From assembly GCA_965242855.1 (NCBI GenBank), contig OZ251509.1, positions 1,798,001-1,862,000 on the forward strand: DNA of 64,000 nucleotides, written 5' to 3'. Position numbers and translations under genes: made by a program. The stretch comes from WTGU01 sp965242855 (GTDB taxonomy: Bacteria; Pseudomonadota; Alphaproteobacteria; UBA828). The notes beneath the pieces were generated by a model that was not told the origin of the DNA, searched no databases, and saw only the letters and a list, made by a program, of their open reading frames with translations. Shown one piece after another: positions 36,116-45,482 of the stretch; positions within the stretch are counted from its first letter, which is position 1, and every line of letters starts with the position of its first letter.

Positions 36116-36468
36116 GCGGGGCAACCGCCCGCGCGGGCGAAGACGAAGCCGCAGCGGACGGGCTTGCCACCAAGCGCGACCTCCGGGAACTCAAGGCCGA
36201 CACCAAGCGCGACCTCAGGGAACTCAAGGCCGACATCAAGGGCGACCTCAGGGAACTCAAGGCCGACGTCAAGGACGACCTCAAGGAAATCAAGGACGGC
36301 CTCAAGGACGGCCGCAAGGAACTCAAGGACGGCCTCAAGGAAATCAAGGCCGACCGCAAGGAACTCAAAGCCGACATCATCAAGGTTGCCGGCATCGTCG
36401 TCGGCGCACTCGCCAGCGCCGGCATCATCGCCGCCGCCATCGTCGGCTTGATGCAGGCACTCACCTAG
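36112..36468 (+). CDS. Coiled-coil protein with C-terminal membrane helix
   Basis: 118 residues. Residues 20-90 are tandem 11-residue repeats of the form RDLRELKADIK, strongly predicted coiled coil, encoded by a 33-base DNA repeat. The end IIKVAGIVVGALASAGIIAAAIVGLM is a membrane helix. This matches the C-terminal two thirds of DUF1640/CCDC90-like bacterial proteins. The usual N-terminal ~30 residues (FDTLAAARRLKAAGF type) are missing; a fragment with exactly that sequence lies at 10742-10853. ATG 36112 has GGAGG upstream. The repeat number may vary between strains. Ends with TAG. Confidence 0.7.
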   Translation: MSGATARAGEDEAAADGLATKRDLRELKADTKRDLRELKADIKGDLRELKADVKDDLKEIKDGLKDGRKELKDGLKEIKADRKELKADIIKVAGIVVGALASAGIIAAAIVGLMQALT

Positions 36469-36620
36469 GCCCCCGCGCGTCCCTTCCCGCGCGTGGCATG
36501 GCAACCGCGCCTATTCGGACGGCCCGGCAAGGGAAGGGGGCGGCGCGCCGCCGGCGCGCGAAACCGCACTGCCAGGACGTTATTCTCCGATGGACCAGCC
36601 GGGAGGCTGGCGCAGGTGCC

Positions 36621-36666
36621 ACCGCTTGGCTTGGCCCGCGGCCCGGAGCGGCCCAGCGGTCTTTTT
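36621..36666 (+). terminator. Possible intrinsic terminator
   Basis: An ACCGCT/AGCGGT stem with additional imperfect pairing inside, followed directly by CTTTTTG. It lies 150 bases after the coiled-coil gene and before the promoter of the next gene. The rest of 36469-36733 shows no gene. Confidence 0.5.
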
Positions 36667-36733
36667 GTAGAGGGCGAAAGGTGTTCGATGCGGGCGCGTT
36701 CGGTGGCCGGGCGGCGCTTGGCCTTCGGGCCCC

Positions 36734-36761
36734 TTGACAGAACGAATCAAGAATATATGTT
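36734..36761 (+). promoter_or_regulatory. Sigma-70-like promoter
   Basis: TTGACA (36734-36739), a 16-base spacer and TATGTT (36756-36761), about 35 bases before the start of the DUF5131-TcmP gene. The AT-rich stretch stands out in this GC-rich region. Confidence 0.55.
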
Positions 36762-36796
36762 GCCGATTCGGTAGGGACTCCGCACGGGCCGACCGT

Positions 36797-38800
36797 ATGG
36801 GTGACAGATCCGCGATCGAGTGGACCGACGCGACGTGGAATCCGGTGACGGGCTGCACCAAGATCACGCGCGGCTGCGACCACTGCTATGCCGAGCGCTT
36901 CGCCGAGCGGTTTCGCGGTGCGCCCGGCCATCCCTTCGAGAACGGATTCAAACTCACACTGCGCCCGGAGCGGCTGGCCCAGCCGCTTGCGTGGAAGCGG
37001 CCGCGGCGGGTCTTCGTCAATTCGATGAGCGACCTGTTCCACAAGGAGATCCCGACCGATTTCATCGACCGCGTCTTCGACACCATGGAGGCCGCCGACC
37101 GGCATGTGTTCCAGGTGCTCACGAAACGCAGCGCGCTCATGCGGGCATACCTGCGGCGCCGATACGGGAAGGGCGCGGCGCCCGCGCACATCTGGTGCGG
37201 CGTATCCGTCGAGGATCACATGGCGGCCGCGCGAGTCCGGCATCTTCGGACGGCGCCCGCCGCAGTCCGGTTCCTCTCCATCGAGCCGCTGCTGGGGCCG
37301 GTGGGAGACATCAACCTCGACGGGATTGCGTGGGTCATCGTGGGCGGGGAGAGCGGGCCGCAAGCGCGGCCCATGGAGGAACGGTGGGTCCTCGACATCC
37401 GGGACCTGTGCCGAGAGAACGGAGTCGCCTTTTTCTTCAAGCAGTGGGGAGGAATGACACCAAAATCGGGTGGCCGCCTGCTTGAGGGGATCGAGCATAA
37501 CGACCATCCACCTTTCGCCCCACCATCTGCCTTACCTGGGAGAGAGACCGTGATTTTCCGATGGCACCCAGACGAACCGCCGCCGCCGATCGAAGAACAC
37601 AGCAAGGCGAAGCTCGCCGTACTGCGGAGCTACCTCCGAGCCTATCTCGACAGACTGAACGTCAACCCCAATCGCGAAGAATTCAAACTCGATCTCGTCG
37701 ATGGCTTCGCCGGAGGGGGCACGTTCCAGGATGGCGGGAACATCCTCTCCGGCTCGCCTCTCGTCATGCTCGAAGAAGTCGAGAATGCCGAGAGCAGGCT
37801 GAACCGGAAGCGCAGGAAATCTTTGCGTTTCGATTGCAAGTTCTATTTCATCGAGAAAGAGGCGGAACACGCCGAACATCTTCGAAGGATATTGACCGAA
37901 CGCGAATATCGAATCGACGACGGCAGAATCATCGTTCGCAACGGCAAGTTCAAAGATGAAGTCGATGATATACTCGGGGAGATAATCCGCCGTCAACCAC
38001 GGTCCAGGCGTGCGATTTTCCTTCTCGATCAAACCGGATTTCTTCAAGTGGAGCTCGCGCTCGTCGCTCGCATTCTTCGTGAACTTCCGGCGGCGGAGGT
38101 CATACTGACATTCGCCGCGGATACGCTCGTCAACTTTCTCGCGGAAACACCTGATTGGGTCAAGGCGGTCGCGCCTCTCGAATTGTCGGAGTCTCAGATA
38201 CAGGACCTGATAGCGCAGAGAGATGGCGCCGGCGGGAGAGCCCTCGCTCAAAGGACATTGCGGACCCACCTGCGAACCAGCACGGGGGCAACATATGACA
38301 CACCGTTCTTCTTGCGACCGGAGAAATCGCGCCGCGCCTTGTGGTTCACTCACTTGTCACGACATCCCACCGCGCGAGACGTGATGATTCAGCGTCATTG
38401 GGACCATCGGAACACGTTCGAGCATTACGGCTCCGGCGGCTTCGAGATGTTGGAGTGGGAGGCGTTGGAGGCCAGGACATTTCCGCTGTTTCGTTTCGGC
38501 AAGATCGACGCCGAAAAGATGCGAGATCAACTCCTGGAATCGATGCCGGGTCAACTGGCTTGTCTGGCGTCGGATCAACCGGTCACGGTGGATGCGGTGC
38601 GGCATGTGCTTGCGAATGAAACGGCCGCTCGATTCTCGGATCTCGATAGCGTGATGCTTGATCTGTTTCGGGAAAAGGAATTCGACATATTGAACCCCGA
38701 TGGAAAGATACGCTCGCGTTCCTTGAGGCAACTAAGGCCCACGGACCGGATTGCGCTGCCTTCTACGCTGTTGCTTCCCGGCCTGTTGCGAAGGCGCTGA
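36797..38800 (+). CDS. DUF5131 - three-Cys-motif partner (TcmP) fusion protein
   Basis: 667 residues. Residues 1 to about 245 are a DUF5131 (phage Gp37/Gp68-like) protein with the three-cysteine motif CTKITRGCDHC (C20, C27, C30) and the family stretches FVNSMSDLFH, WCGVSVED, VIVGGESG and FFFKQWGG. From about 255 on, IEEHSKAKLAVLRSYL starts a TcmP protein with VDGFAGGGTF, FYFIEKEAEHAEHL and IFLLDQTGF. The two are normally separate neighbouring genes; here they are one frame. The TcmP half is visibly lower in GC. The function of the pair is not established. Start ATG 36797 matches family starts (MGDRSAIEWTDATWNP). The 3' end overlaps the convergent methylase gene by 38 bases. Confidence 0.85.
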   Translation: MGDRSAIEWTDATWNPVTGCTKITRGCDHCYAERFAERFRGAPGHPFENGFKLTLRPERLAQPLAWKRPRRVFVNSMSDLFHKEIPTDFIDRVFDTMEAADRHVFQVLTKRSALMRAYLRRRYGKGAAPAHIWCGVSVEDHMAAARVRHLRTAPAAVRFLSIEPLLGPVGDINLDGIAWVIVGGESGPQARPMEERWVLDIRDLCRENGVAFFFKQWGGMTPKSGGRLLEGIEHNDHPPFAPPSALPGRETVIFRWHPDEPPPPIEEHSKAKLAVLRSYLRAYLDRLNVNPNREEFKLDLVDGFAGGGTFQDGGNILSGSPLVMLEEVENAESRLNRKRRKSLRFDCKFYFIEKEAEHAEHLRRILTEREYRIDDGRIIVRNGKFKDEVDDILGEIIRRQPRSRRAIFLLDQTGFLQVELALVARILRELPAAEVILTFAADTLVNFLAETPDWVKAVAPLELSESQIQDLIAQRDGAGGRALAQRTLRTHLRTSTGATYDTPFFLRPEKSRRALWFTHLSRHPTARDVMIQRHWDHRNTFEHYGSGGFEMLEWEALEARTFPLFRFGKIDAEKMRDQLLESMPGQLACLASDQPVTVDAVRHVLANETAARFSDLDSVMLDLFREKEFDILNPDGKIRSRSLRQLRPTDRIALPSTLLLPGLLRRR

Positions 38801-41800
38801 ATCCGTCGTTTTCCGTTGCTAGACGAATCGCCGCGATTCGTCGGGCGGTGTCGGCGAAGTGTTGGACCTCCTTGGGCGAGAGGGGGCGGGCGAGGATGGG
38901 GTGTTCGCGGTAGGAGAGCCACTTCTTCAGCACTTGGTAGCCGCCGAGCTTGTAGCGCCAGACATTGGCGGGGACGTTGCGCCAGAAGGCGTTGGCGTTC
39001 AAGTGGATGTCGAAGGTGGTGGCGCCCAGGGTGGGGAGGGTGGCGGCGAGGGCTTCGCGTTCCTCCGGGGTGTAGGGGCGTTCGACGGCGCGGCCCTGGC
39101 CGGGCATGACGGCGCCGCCGGCGCCGAGATGGCCCCAACCGGCGGTGAGGGCGAAGTCGGCGCCCGTCATGTTGCGACCGCTCGTGGTGGCGGGGACGGC
39201 GATGGCGGCGGCTTCCGGGCGCAGCGGGCCTTGCGTGACGCCGGGGACGGGGGTTTCGGGGTCGAGCAGGGCGGCGAGGTCGCGGCCGCGTTCGGCGGAG
39301 CGGGCGAGGGTTGCCGCCGCGTCGTCGCCTTCGCCATCGGGCCAGCCGGGGAGGGGGATGCGGGGCCATTCCATGCGGAGAGCGCCGGCGTTGGCTTCGC
39401 GATAGGCGGGGTCGTGGAGGGTGGCGAGGACGTGGTGGAACAGATCCTCGACGCCCAGGCCCAGACGCTCCAGGTAGCAATGCGCGGCCTCCGTCAGATT
39501 GGCCCGGCGCGCGCCGTCGCCATTACCGCCGAGGTCGTCGTCGCGAAGCCATACGGGAAAGAGATTGGCGCCGCGTTCGATCAAATGCGACGAACTCATA
39601 TGCGTGGTGACGTACGCCTGCGGCTCCGCTGCCCCCCTGCGGAGATGCCGAGCTGCGGACAACCAAAGATTCCCTTCGAACACATGAGGCTTGTAGTCCG
39701 CGCGCTTCTCGTCGAGCAGCTTCGTTTCCGCCTCCCAATAGAGCCATCTCGTATCGAACGGGCGATAGGCGAAGCGGATGAACCCGGCCTCGTCCGGCCC
39801 ACCGCGCTTGAGCAGCGCGTCCCGCACCGTGCGGGCGTCGAACCGCGCCGTATCCCTCATGGCCACCGGATAGCGCCGGGCGATCTCCTCGTGGTTCAGG
39901 GCGGGGTCGAAGTAGTCGCCGAGGCGCGCCTTCAGCCGGTCGAGGTCGGTATCGACGAGGAAGCCATTGCGGCTGGTCGTGACCCCGGGGAACGATGTTG
40001 GGAACAGGTCGGGCAGGGACGGCCAGTCGAACCAGCCCTCGCCGGTCGCCGTGCGCGCGAAGGGCAGCCCGAGCGGCAAGACCGGATCGACGGCCTCATA
40101 GAGCGTCCCTGAGGCCATCTCCGCCGTCGCCAGCAGGTCCGCGCGCTTGCCCCGCCCCCACAGATGTCGGAAGCCGATGCCGGCGGCCGGCGCATGATCG
40201 GGTTTACGCACCAGCGTCGCGATGGCCGTCCCCACCTGGATACCGACCGGATCGCCCTCGGTCGAGAAGATACTCGGGTCCGGTGAGCCGTCCGGCGCGA
40301 CCTTGCCGGTCCTGTACTTGTCCCCGTTCAGGCAATCGACGCGGATGGCGTCGAACGCCTCCAGGAACCGCTCCCTCATTCCCGTGAACGACAACCCGTC
40401 GAGCCACGAGTAGTTCGAGACGAAACACGCCACGCCGCGGCCCGTCTTCTCGGCGATGCGACGTTCCGCCATGCGGAAGAAGCGGACGTAGAGATCGTTC
40501 AGCCCCTGCCCCTCCGGCTTTCGCGTGCGCTTCGCCGTCCGGTAGGCGTCCGACAGCTCGCGCTCCTCGTCCATCGCCACACCCGCGAAGCCGTTGTAGG
40601 GCGGGTTGCCGATGATCACGAGGATCGGCGCCTCCCGCTTCACCCGTTCGGCCCGGTCCCGCTCCTCCTCCAGTTCCGGGAACGGCAACGGCTTCGTCAC
40701 GCGCGGCTCCCAACCCGTCAGCGCGTTGGTCAGGAACACCCCGGCCCGTTCCGTCCCGTCGTCCGCCAATGGCGCGTCCAAGTCCCGCAGCGCCAGACCC
40801 ACTTGCAGATGCGCCACCACGAACGGCGCAGGCATCAGCTCGAACCCGAACACCCGCGACAGCGCCGCCTGCTTCACACGCGCACCCGCCAGCGCGCCCA
40901 GGCCCCGCCCCTTCAGGTTGGCGGCGATGCGGCGCAAGACTTCCGCCAGATAGGCCCCCGTGCCGCAGCACGGGTCCAGCACATAGACGTTCTCCGCCGC
41001 CAGGCCCTCCGCGATGCCGAGATCGTCCCGCAACGCACGGTCCACACGCGCCACCATGTAGCGCACAACTTCCCCCGGCGTGTACCAGACACCCAACTGC
41101 TTGCGCAGCGACGGATCGAAGGCTTCCAGGAAGGGTTCGTAGAAGTAAGGCACCGCCGCGCCCTCATCGAAGCGCGAGAAGAACGCCGCACGATCCACCC
41201 GCTCCAGCGCCGCAGACGTCCAGTCCAGAACCTCCACCAGACCCAGAGATTGCAGCCGACCGGGGTCGGATAGCTGCTGAAACAGCGCCCGCAGCACCGG
41301 CGCCCGCAAGTGCCAGACCGCCGTGCGCCAGTCGAACCCGCCCAGGGGCGCCGGAGCTTGCCGCGCCCACAGCACCCAGGCCGAGAACACCCCGTAGAAC
41401 AGCGTCTGCACCAGCGTCGAACGGAAGAACCGCGCCCCACGCGCACCCTCGAAGCGCACCCCCAACGCCTCTTCCAGCGCGCCGCGCAGCGCCGCCAACG
41501 CCGGCGCCTCCCCTGCCCCCTCCACACGCGACAGACCGTCCCGCGCATAGGAGGCGAGAAGCCACGCCAGGTCCTTCGGCTCCGCCAGCGCCGCACGGTG
41601 CGCCAGCGCACGCGCCAGATACTCGGCCAGCCCCGCGCCCACATCGCGGGCGAAGGCGCGCGGCTTCTCCAGACGGCGCGCGAACTCCTCGGCGCTCGCC
41701 GCCAAGCGCAGGCTCTCCAGCCGCACGGGCCGCCCCGCCGCGTCCTCCCCCACCAGCACGAAGTCGCGGGTGTTCGTCACCAGCACCAAGCGATAGCGGC

Positions 41801-42140
41801 CCCAGTAGCGGCTTACCTGATCGGAAGCCGCGGTGAGCCAAGCGTCGTCATCGACGGGCTTCACTTCGATGACGCCGCGCTCCGGCGTCTGCCCCTCGCG
41901 CGGACGGCCTTTCTGAACCTGCTTCGCCGCGTAGAGGCCGAAATCGGGATGGCCCGCGCCCTGGTCGGCGAGCTCCTGGACGCAGAACACCTTGGGCGCG
42001 AGCGCCGCCCCCACCGCGTCGAGCAGGTTCGCGAGCGGCCCGTAGCTGGAGCGCTCCCCCGTCGCTCCGCCGGAGGCCCGCACCCGCCGCAAGTCGGCGA
42101 AATACGCCTCCACCGCCGGTTGCGCCTTCGTTCCAACCAT
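38763..42140 (-). CDS. Restriction-modification enzyme: PD-ExK nuclease + N6-adenine methylase (type ISP/IIG-like)
   Basis: 1125 residues. An N-terminal nuclease-like region has GHPDF followed by GVIEVKP (PD-(D/E)XK pattern). The methylase core carries motif I VLDPCCGTGAYLAEVLRRIA and catalytic NPPYNGF, followed by a long specificity region similar to type ISP enzymes. No helicase domain is seen, so it is closer to a single-chain type IIG or ISP-like enzyme without the motor. It should both methylate and cut DNA. ATG 42140. It ends with TAG. Codon preference shifts along the gene: G-ending in the 5' half, C-ending near the 3' end. A truncated copy of its 5' end lies at 43187-43354. Confidence 0.82.
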   Translation of the reverse strand: MVGTKAQPAVEAYFADLRRVRASGGATGERSSYGPLANLLDAVGAALAPKVFCVQELADQGAGHPDFGLYAAKQVQKGRPREGQTPERGVIEVKPVDDDAWLTAASDQVSRYWGRYRLVLVTNTRDFVLVGEDAAGRPVRLESLRLAASAEEFARRLEKPRAFARDVGAGLAEYLARALAHRAALAEPKDLAWLLASYARDGLSRVEGAGEAPALAALRGALEEALGVRFEGARGARFFRSTLVQTLFYGVFSAWVLWARQAPAPLGGFDWRTAVWHLRAPVLRALFQQLSDPGRLQSLGLVEVLDWTSAALERVDRAAFFSRFDEGAAVPYFYEPFLEAFDPSLRKQLGVWYTPGEVVRYMVARVDRALRDDLGIAEGLAAENVYVLDPCCGTGAYLAEVLRRIAANLKGRGLGALAGARVKQAALSRVFGFELMPAPFVVAHLQVGLALRDLDAPLADDGTERAGVFLTNALTGWEPRVTKPLPFPELEEERDRAERVKREAPILVIIGNPPYNGFAGVAMDEERELSDAYRTAKRTRKPEGQGLNDLYVRFFRMAERRIAEKTGRGVACFVSNYSWLDGLSFTGMRERFLEAFDAIRVDCLNGDKYRTGKVAPDGSPDPSIFSTEGDPVGIQVGTAIATLVRKPDHAPAAGIGFRHLWGRGKRADLLATAEMASGTLYEAVDPVLPLGLPFARTATGEGWFDWPSLPDLFPTSFPGVTTSRNGFLVDTDLDRLKARLGDYFDPALNHEEIARRYPVAMRDTARFDARTVRDALLKRGGPDEAGFIRFAYRPFDTRWLYWEAETKLLDEKRADYKPHVFEGNLWLSAARHLRRGAAEPQAYVTTHMSSSHLIERGANLFPVWLRDDDLGGNGDGARRANLTEAAHCYLERLGLGVEDLFHHVLATLHDPAYREANAGALRMEWPRIPLPGWPDGEGDDAAATLARSAERGRDLAALLDPETPVPGVTQGPLRPEAAAIAVPATTSGRNMTGADFALTAGWGHLGAGGAVMPGQGRAVERPYTPEEREALAATLPTLGATTFDIHLNANAFWRNVPANVWRYKLGGYQVLKKWLSYREHPILARPLSPKEVQHFADTARRIAAIRLATENDGFSAFATGREATA

Positions 42141-42480
42141 CACACCCCTTGTCGCCGAACACGGCGCGGCGCGCAAGGGGCATCCTCGGTGCGCGGGCGC
42201 CGCGAACCCCCCTCCCGGCCTCCCCCCTGTGAGGGGGGAGGAGTGTGGGCGGCCTTCTCCCGGCGGGATCGATCGACATGGATTCCCGCTTTCGCGGGAA
42301 TGACGGGGGAAGGAGGCGGGAAGGACGGGGGGAGGCGGGAATGAAGACTCTTCGGCGCCGCGCCGCGAAGCGCCCCATGCATGATGCATACATGGCGAAT
42401 ATAAGCTCGCCCGGTGCGCGGGCGCCGCGCCGATCAGTGTTTACCCTGTGGTCCTCTGTGATACCCTGTGTGGGATTGGA
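42141..42480. repeat. Repeat-bearing spacer upstream of the methylase
   Basis: Holds sequence shared with 43355-43470 (CACCCCTTGTCGCCGAACAC onward), a GC palindrome (about 42205-42240), a TTCCCGCTTTCGCGGGAA palindrome (about 42281-42302) and an inverted copy of the GTATTCGCCATGTATGCATC repeat seen at 24.17 kb. No gene seen. Confidence 0.8.
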
Positions 42481-42530
42481 TCGCGCGCGTTTCTCGCGAT
42501 GCTGCAAACGCGGAGCCGGGGAGGATGGCC

Positions 42531-42779
42531 ATGCACGAGGAACTCCAGAAGGAGGTCGACACCAACTACGAGGCGTTTCGACGGATGCTTCCGAATCTGT
42601 TGCCGCGCCACGCCAAGCGTTGGGCTCTGATGAGGCACGGCGAATGTATCGACCTCTACGACACGCTTCGGGATGCGCATCTCGCGGGCAACCGCCTTTA
42701 CGAAGACGGTATTTTCTCGACGCAGGAGGTCACGACCCTCATCGTCGACCAAGGCTGGTATTCGCATGCCGGCCGTTAG
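42531..42779 (+). CDS. Small conserved-looking protein paired with retropepsin (DUF5678-like)
   Basis: 82 residues; LPNLLPRHAKRWALMRHGECIDLYDTLRDAHLAGNRLY resembles the short DUF5678-type pattern (protein kept near a gene-product label, function unknown). ATG 42531 lies 6 bases after GGGGAGG, better than ATG 42525. It overlaps the start of the aspartic protease gene by 14 bases, so the two form a unit. Ends with TAG. No catalytic motif is seen; it could be substrate, chaperone or adaptor of the protease. Confidence 0.65.
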   Translation: MHEELQKEVDTNYEAFRRMLPNLLPRHAKRWALMRHGECIDLYDTLRDAHLAGNRLYEDGIFSTQEVTTLIVDQGWYSHAGR

Positions 42780-43203
42780 CGGCGACTACGATCCCGATGT
42801 CGGTATTCTGTTGCAGGTGGAAATCCTTGCGGGCGGAGCGGTCCGAGCGACCCGGAGAGTCGAAGACGCCGGAAACGACTTGACGATCTCGAGCACCCAA
42901 GCACTGGGGCTCGTCGATACCGGCGCATCGAAAACCTCTATTTCACAAAGACTTGCAGGCAGTCTCGGCCTTAAGCCGAGCGGCAAGGTGTCCGTCCAGG
43001 GCGTGACGGGAACGATGCAAGCCAACAGCTATGCCGTCGATCTCATGCTCGGCTTCGGCGCGCACTCGGCGGTGATTGAAAATCTTGAAGTCTGCGCGCT
43101 CGATCTGGGGCAGGCGCGCTTCGATATGCTCATCGGCCGCGATGTCTTATGCCAAGGCGTATTGACGATGGACTTCGCCGGTCGCTTTACCTTTTCGATC
43201 TGA
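42766..43203 (+). CDS. Retropepsin-like aspartic protease
   Basis: 145 residues. The active-site motif is LGLVDTGASKTSIS (Asp-Thr-Gly), a flap-like region is SVQGVTGTMQANSYAVDL, and the second motif is FDMLIGRDVL. These are the hallmarks of single-domain clan AA retropepsin-like proteases, which act as homodimers. No signal peptide is seen, so it is probably cytosolic. The gene overlaps the upstream small gene and is 3'-overlapped by the truncated methylase copy on the other strand. Bacterial members are poorly characterised; substrate unknown. Confidence 0.8.
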   Translation: MPAVSGDYDPDVGILLQVEILAGGAVRATRRVEDAGNDLTISSTQALGLVDTGASKTSISQRLAGSLGLKPSGKVSVQGVTGTMQANSYAVDLMLGFGAHSAVIENLEVCALDLGQARFDMLIGRDVLCQGVLTMDFAGRFTFSI

Positions 43204-43354
43204 CGGCCTTCACCTCGACCGCGCCGACGGCGTTCAGCAATCCCGCCAGCGGCCCGTAGCCGGAGCGCTCCCCCGTCGCCTCGCCGGAGGCCCGCACCCG
43301 CCGCAGGTCGGCGAAATACGCCCCCACCACCTGTTGTGCCTTCGTTCCTACCAT
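43187..43354 (-). pseudogene. Truncated 5' copy of the restriction-methylase gene
   Basis: 55 codons from ATG 43354. The first 44 (VGTKAQQVVGAYFADLRRVR, then GYGPLAGLLNAVGA) are nearly the same as the intact gene at 42140; the last ones (VEVKAVRSKR) may come from further inside the gene after a deletion. The upstream 100 bases also match those of the intact gene. It reads towards the retropepsin gene and overlaps its end by 17 bases. Confidence 0.8.
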
Positions 43355-43419
43355 CACACCCCTTGTCGCCGAACACGGCGCGGCACGCAAGGGGCACGTT
43401 TTCCTCGGTGCGCCGGCGA

Positions 43420-43470
43420 TGTGAACCCCCTCCCGGCCTCCCCCCTGACGGGGCGGAGCCGCAGGGGGGC
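43420..43470. repeat. GC palindrome copy
   Basis: A degenerate CCTCCCCCCTGACGGGGCGG copy just after the enoyl-CoA hydratase gene and upstream of the truncated methylase copy, in the same relative place as the copy at 42205-42240. Confidence 0.7.
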
Positions 43471-43473
43471 ACC

Positions 43474-44264
<791 letters not shown>

Positions 44265-44268
<4 letters not shown>

Positions 44269-45482
44269 CGAAGCTCTCCTTCCAGGTTCCGCGAAGCCCC
44301 GCTCAGCGCGGCGGCCACGTCGATCAGGCTGGCGATGTTGTGCACCGGGCGGAAGTCGTCGATATGCGGCAGGATCGCGCGCACGCCGCCGGCCTCGGGC
44401 TTGAACCCCTCGTAACGGAGCAGCGGGTTCAGCCAGATCAGGCGCCGGCAGGATTTGTGCAGCCGCTCGATCGCGCCGCGCAGGATGCCGAGATCGTCGC
44501 GGTCGAGCCCGTCGGTGATGAGCAGCACGACGGTGCCCTGGGCCAGCACCCGCCGCGACCACTCCCGGTTGAAGCCTTGCAGGCACGGGCCGATCCGCGT
44601 GCCGCCCGACCAGTCGCGGACGGCGCGGCTCGAACGCCCCACCGCCACGTCCACGTCGCGATGCCGGAGGTGGCGGGTGACGTTGGTGAGGCGGGTGCCG
44701 AACAGGAAGCTGTGCACCCGGTCGCGGTCGTTGGTGACGGCGTGGACGAAGTGCAGGAACATGCGGGAATAGCGGCTCATCGAGCCGGACACGTCGCAGA
44801 GGACGACCAGCGGCGGCAGGCGCGCGGTGCGGGAACGACGCTTGAGAGGCATCATGTCGCCGCTCGAACGCAGGCTCGCCCGGAGCGTGGCGCGCATGTC
44901 GATCCGCCGGCCGCGGGCGTCGGCGCGGAAGCGCCGCGTCGGCAGCGGGGCGATGGGCAGGCGGAGCGCGGCGATGGCCCGCTTCGCCTCCGCCAGCTCG
45001 TCCGTCGACATGTCCTCGAAATCCATCTCCTGCAACACCTCGCGGGGCGAGAAGGTGAGCGCCGCGTCGAGCTCGATCTCGACGTTCTCGCGGGCCTCCG
45101 GCTCCTCCGGCGCGCGCGGGGCCAGCGCCTCCCGCGCCCGCCGGCTGGCCTCGGGCGCCTCCGGCAGCGGCAGCCTGTCGCTGGCCATGACCGGCGCCCC
45201 GGCCGCGCGCACCGGACGAATCTCGCGCCAGAACAGCCGGAACGCCTGGTCGAAGATCTCGTGCTGCTCGCGCCGCTCGACCAGGACGGCGTAGAGCGCC
45301 CAGTAGAGATCGCCACGGCGGGTCGGGTCCACCGCCTCGACGGCGCGCACCGCGGCGATGGTCTTGCCGGGCCCCGCCGGCAGGCCGGCCCCCCGCAGCC
45401 CGCGCACGAAGTGCATGACGTTATAGGCAAGCGCGCCGCCGCCCTCCGCCGCCGCCGCGTCGGCCGGGGGCGGCCCCGTCAT
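44265..45482 (-). CDS. VWA-domain protein (CoxE-like)
   Basis: 405 residues. The N-terminal half is helical and charged; the C-terminal VWA domain carries the MIDAS start LVVLCDVSGSMSRYSRM and the later TDGLDRDDLG. CoxE-like proteins work with a MoxR-type AAA ATPase, here directly upstream with a 4-base overlap, to insert metal cofactors or remodel enzymes; CO dehydrogenase maturation is the known example. No molybdenum hydroxylase lies in this window. Confidence 0.85.

Noticed and set aside
36797..37500. Prophage, because DUF5131 is called phage Gp37/Gp68
   Set aside because: No other phage genes (integrase, terminase, capsid, tail) occur nearby; the family name is historical.
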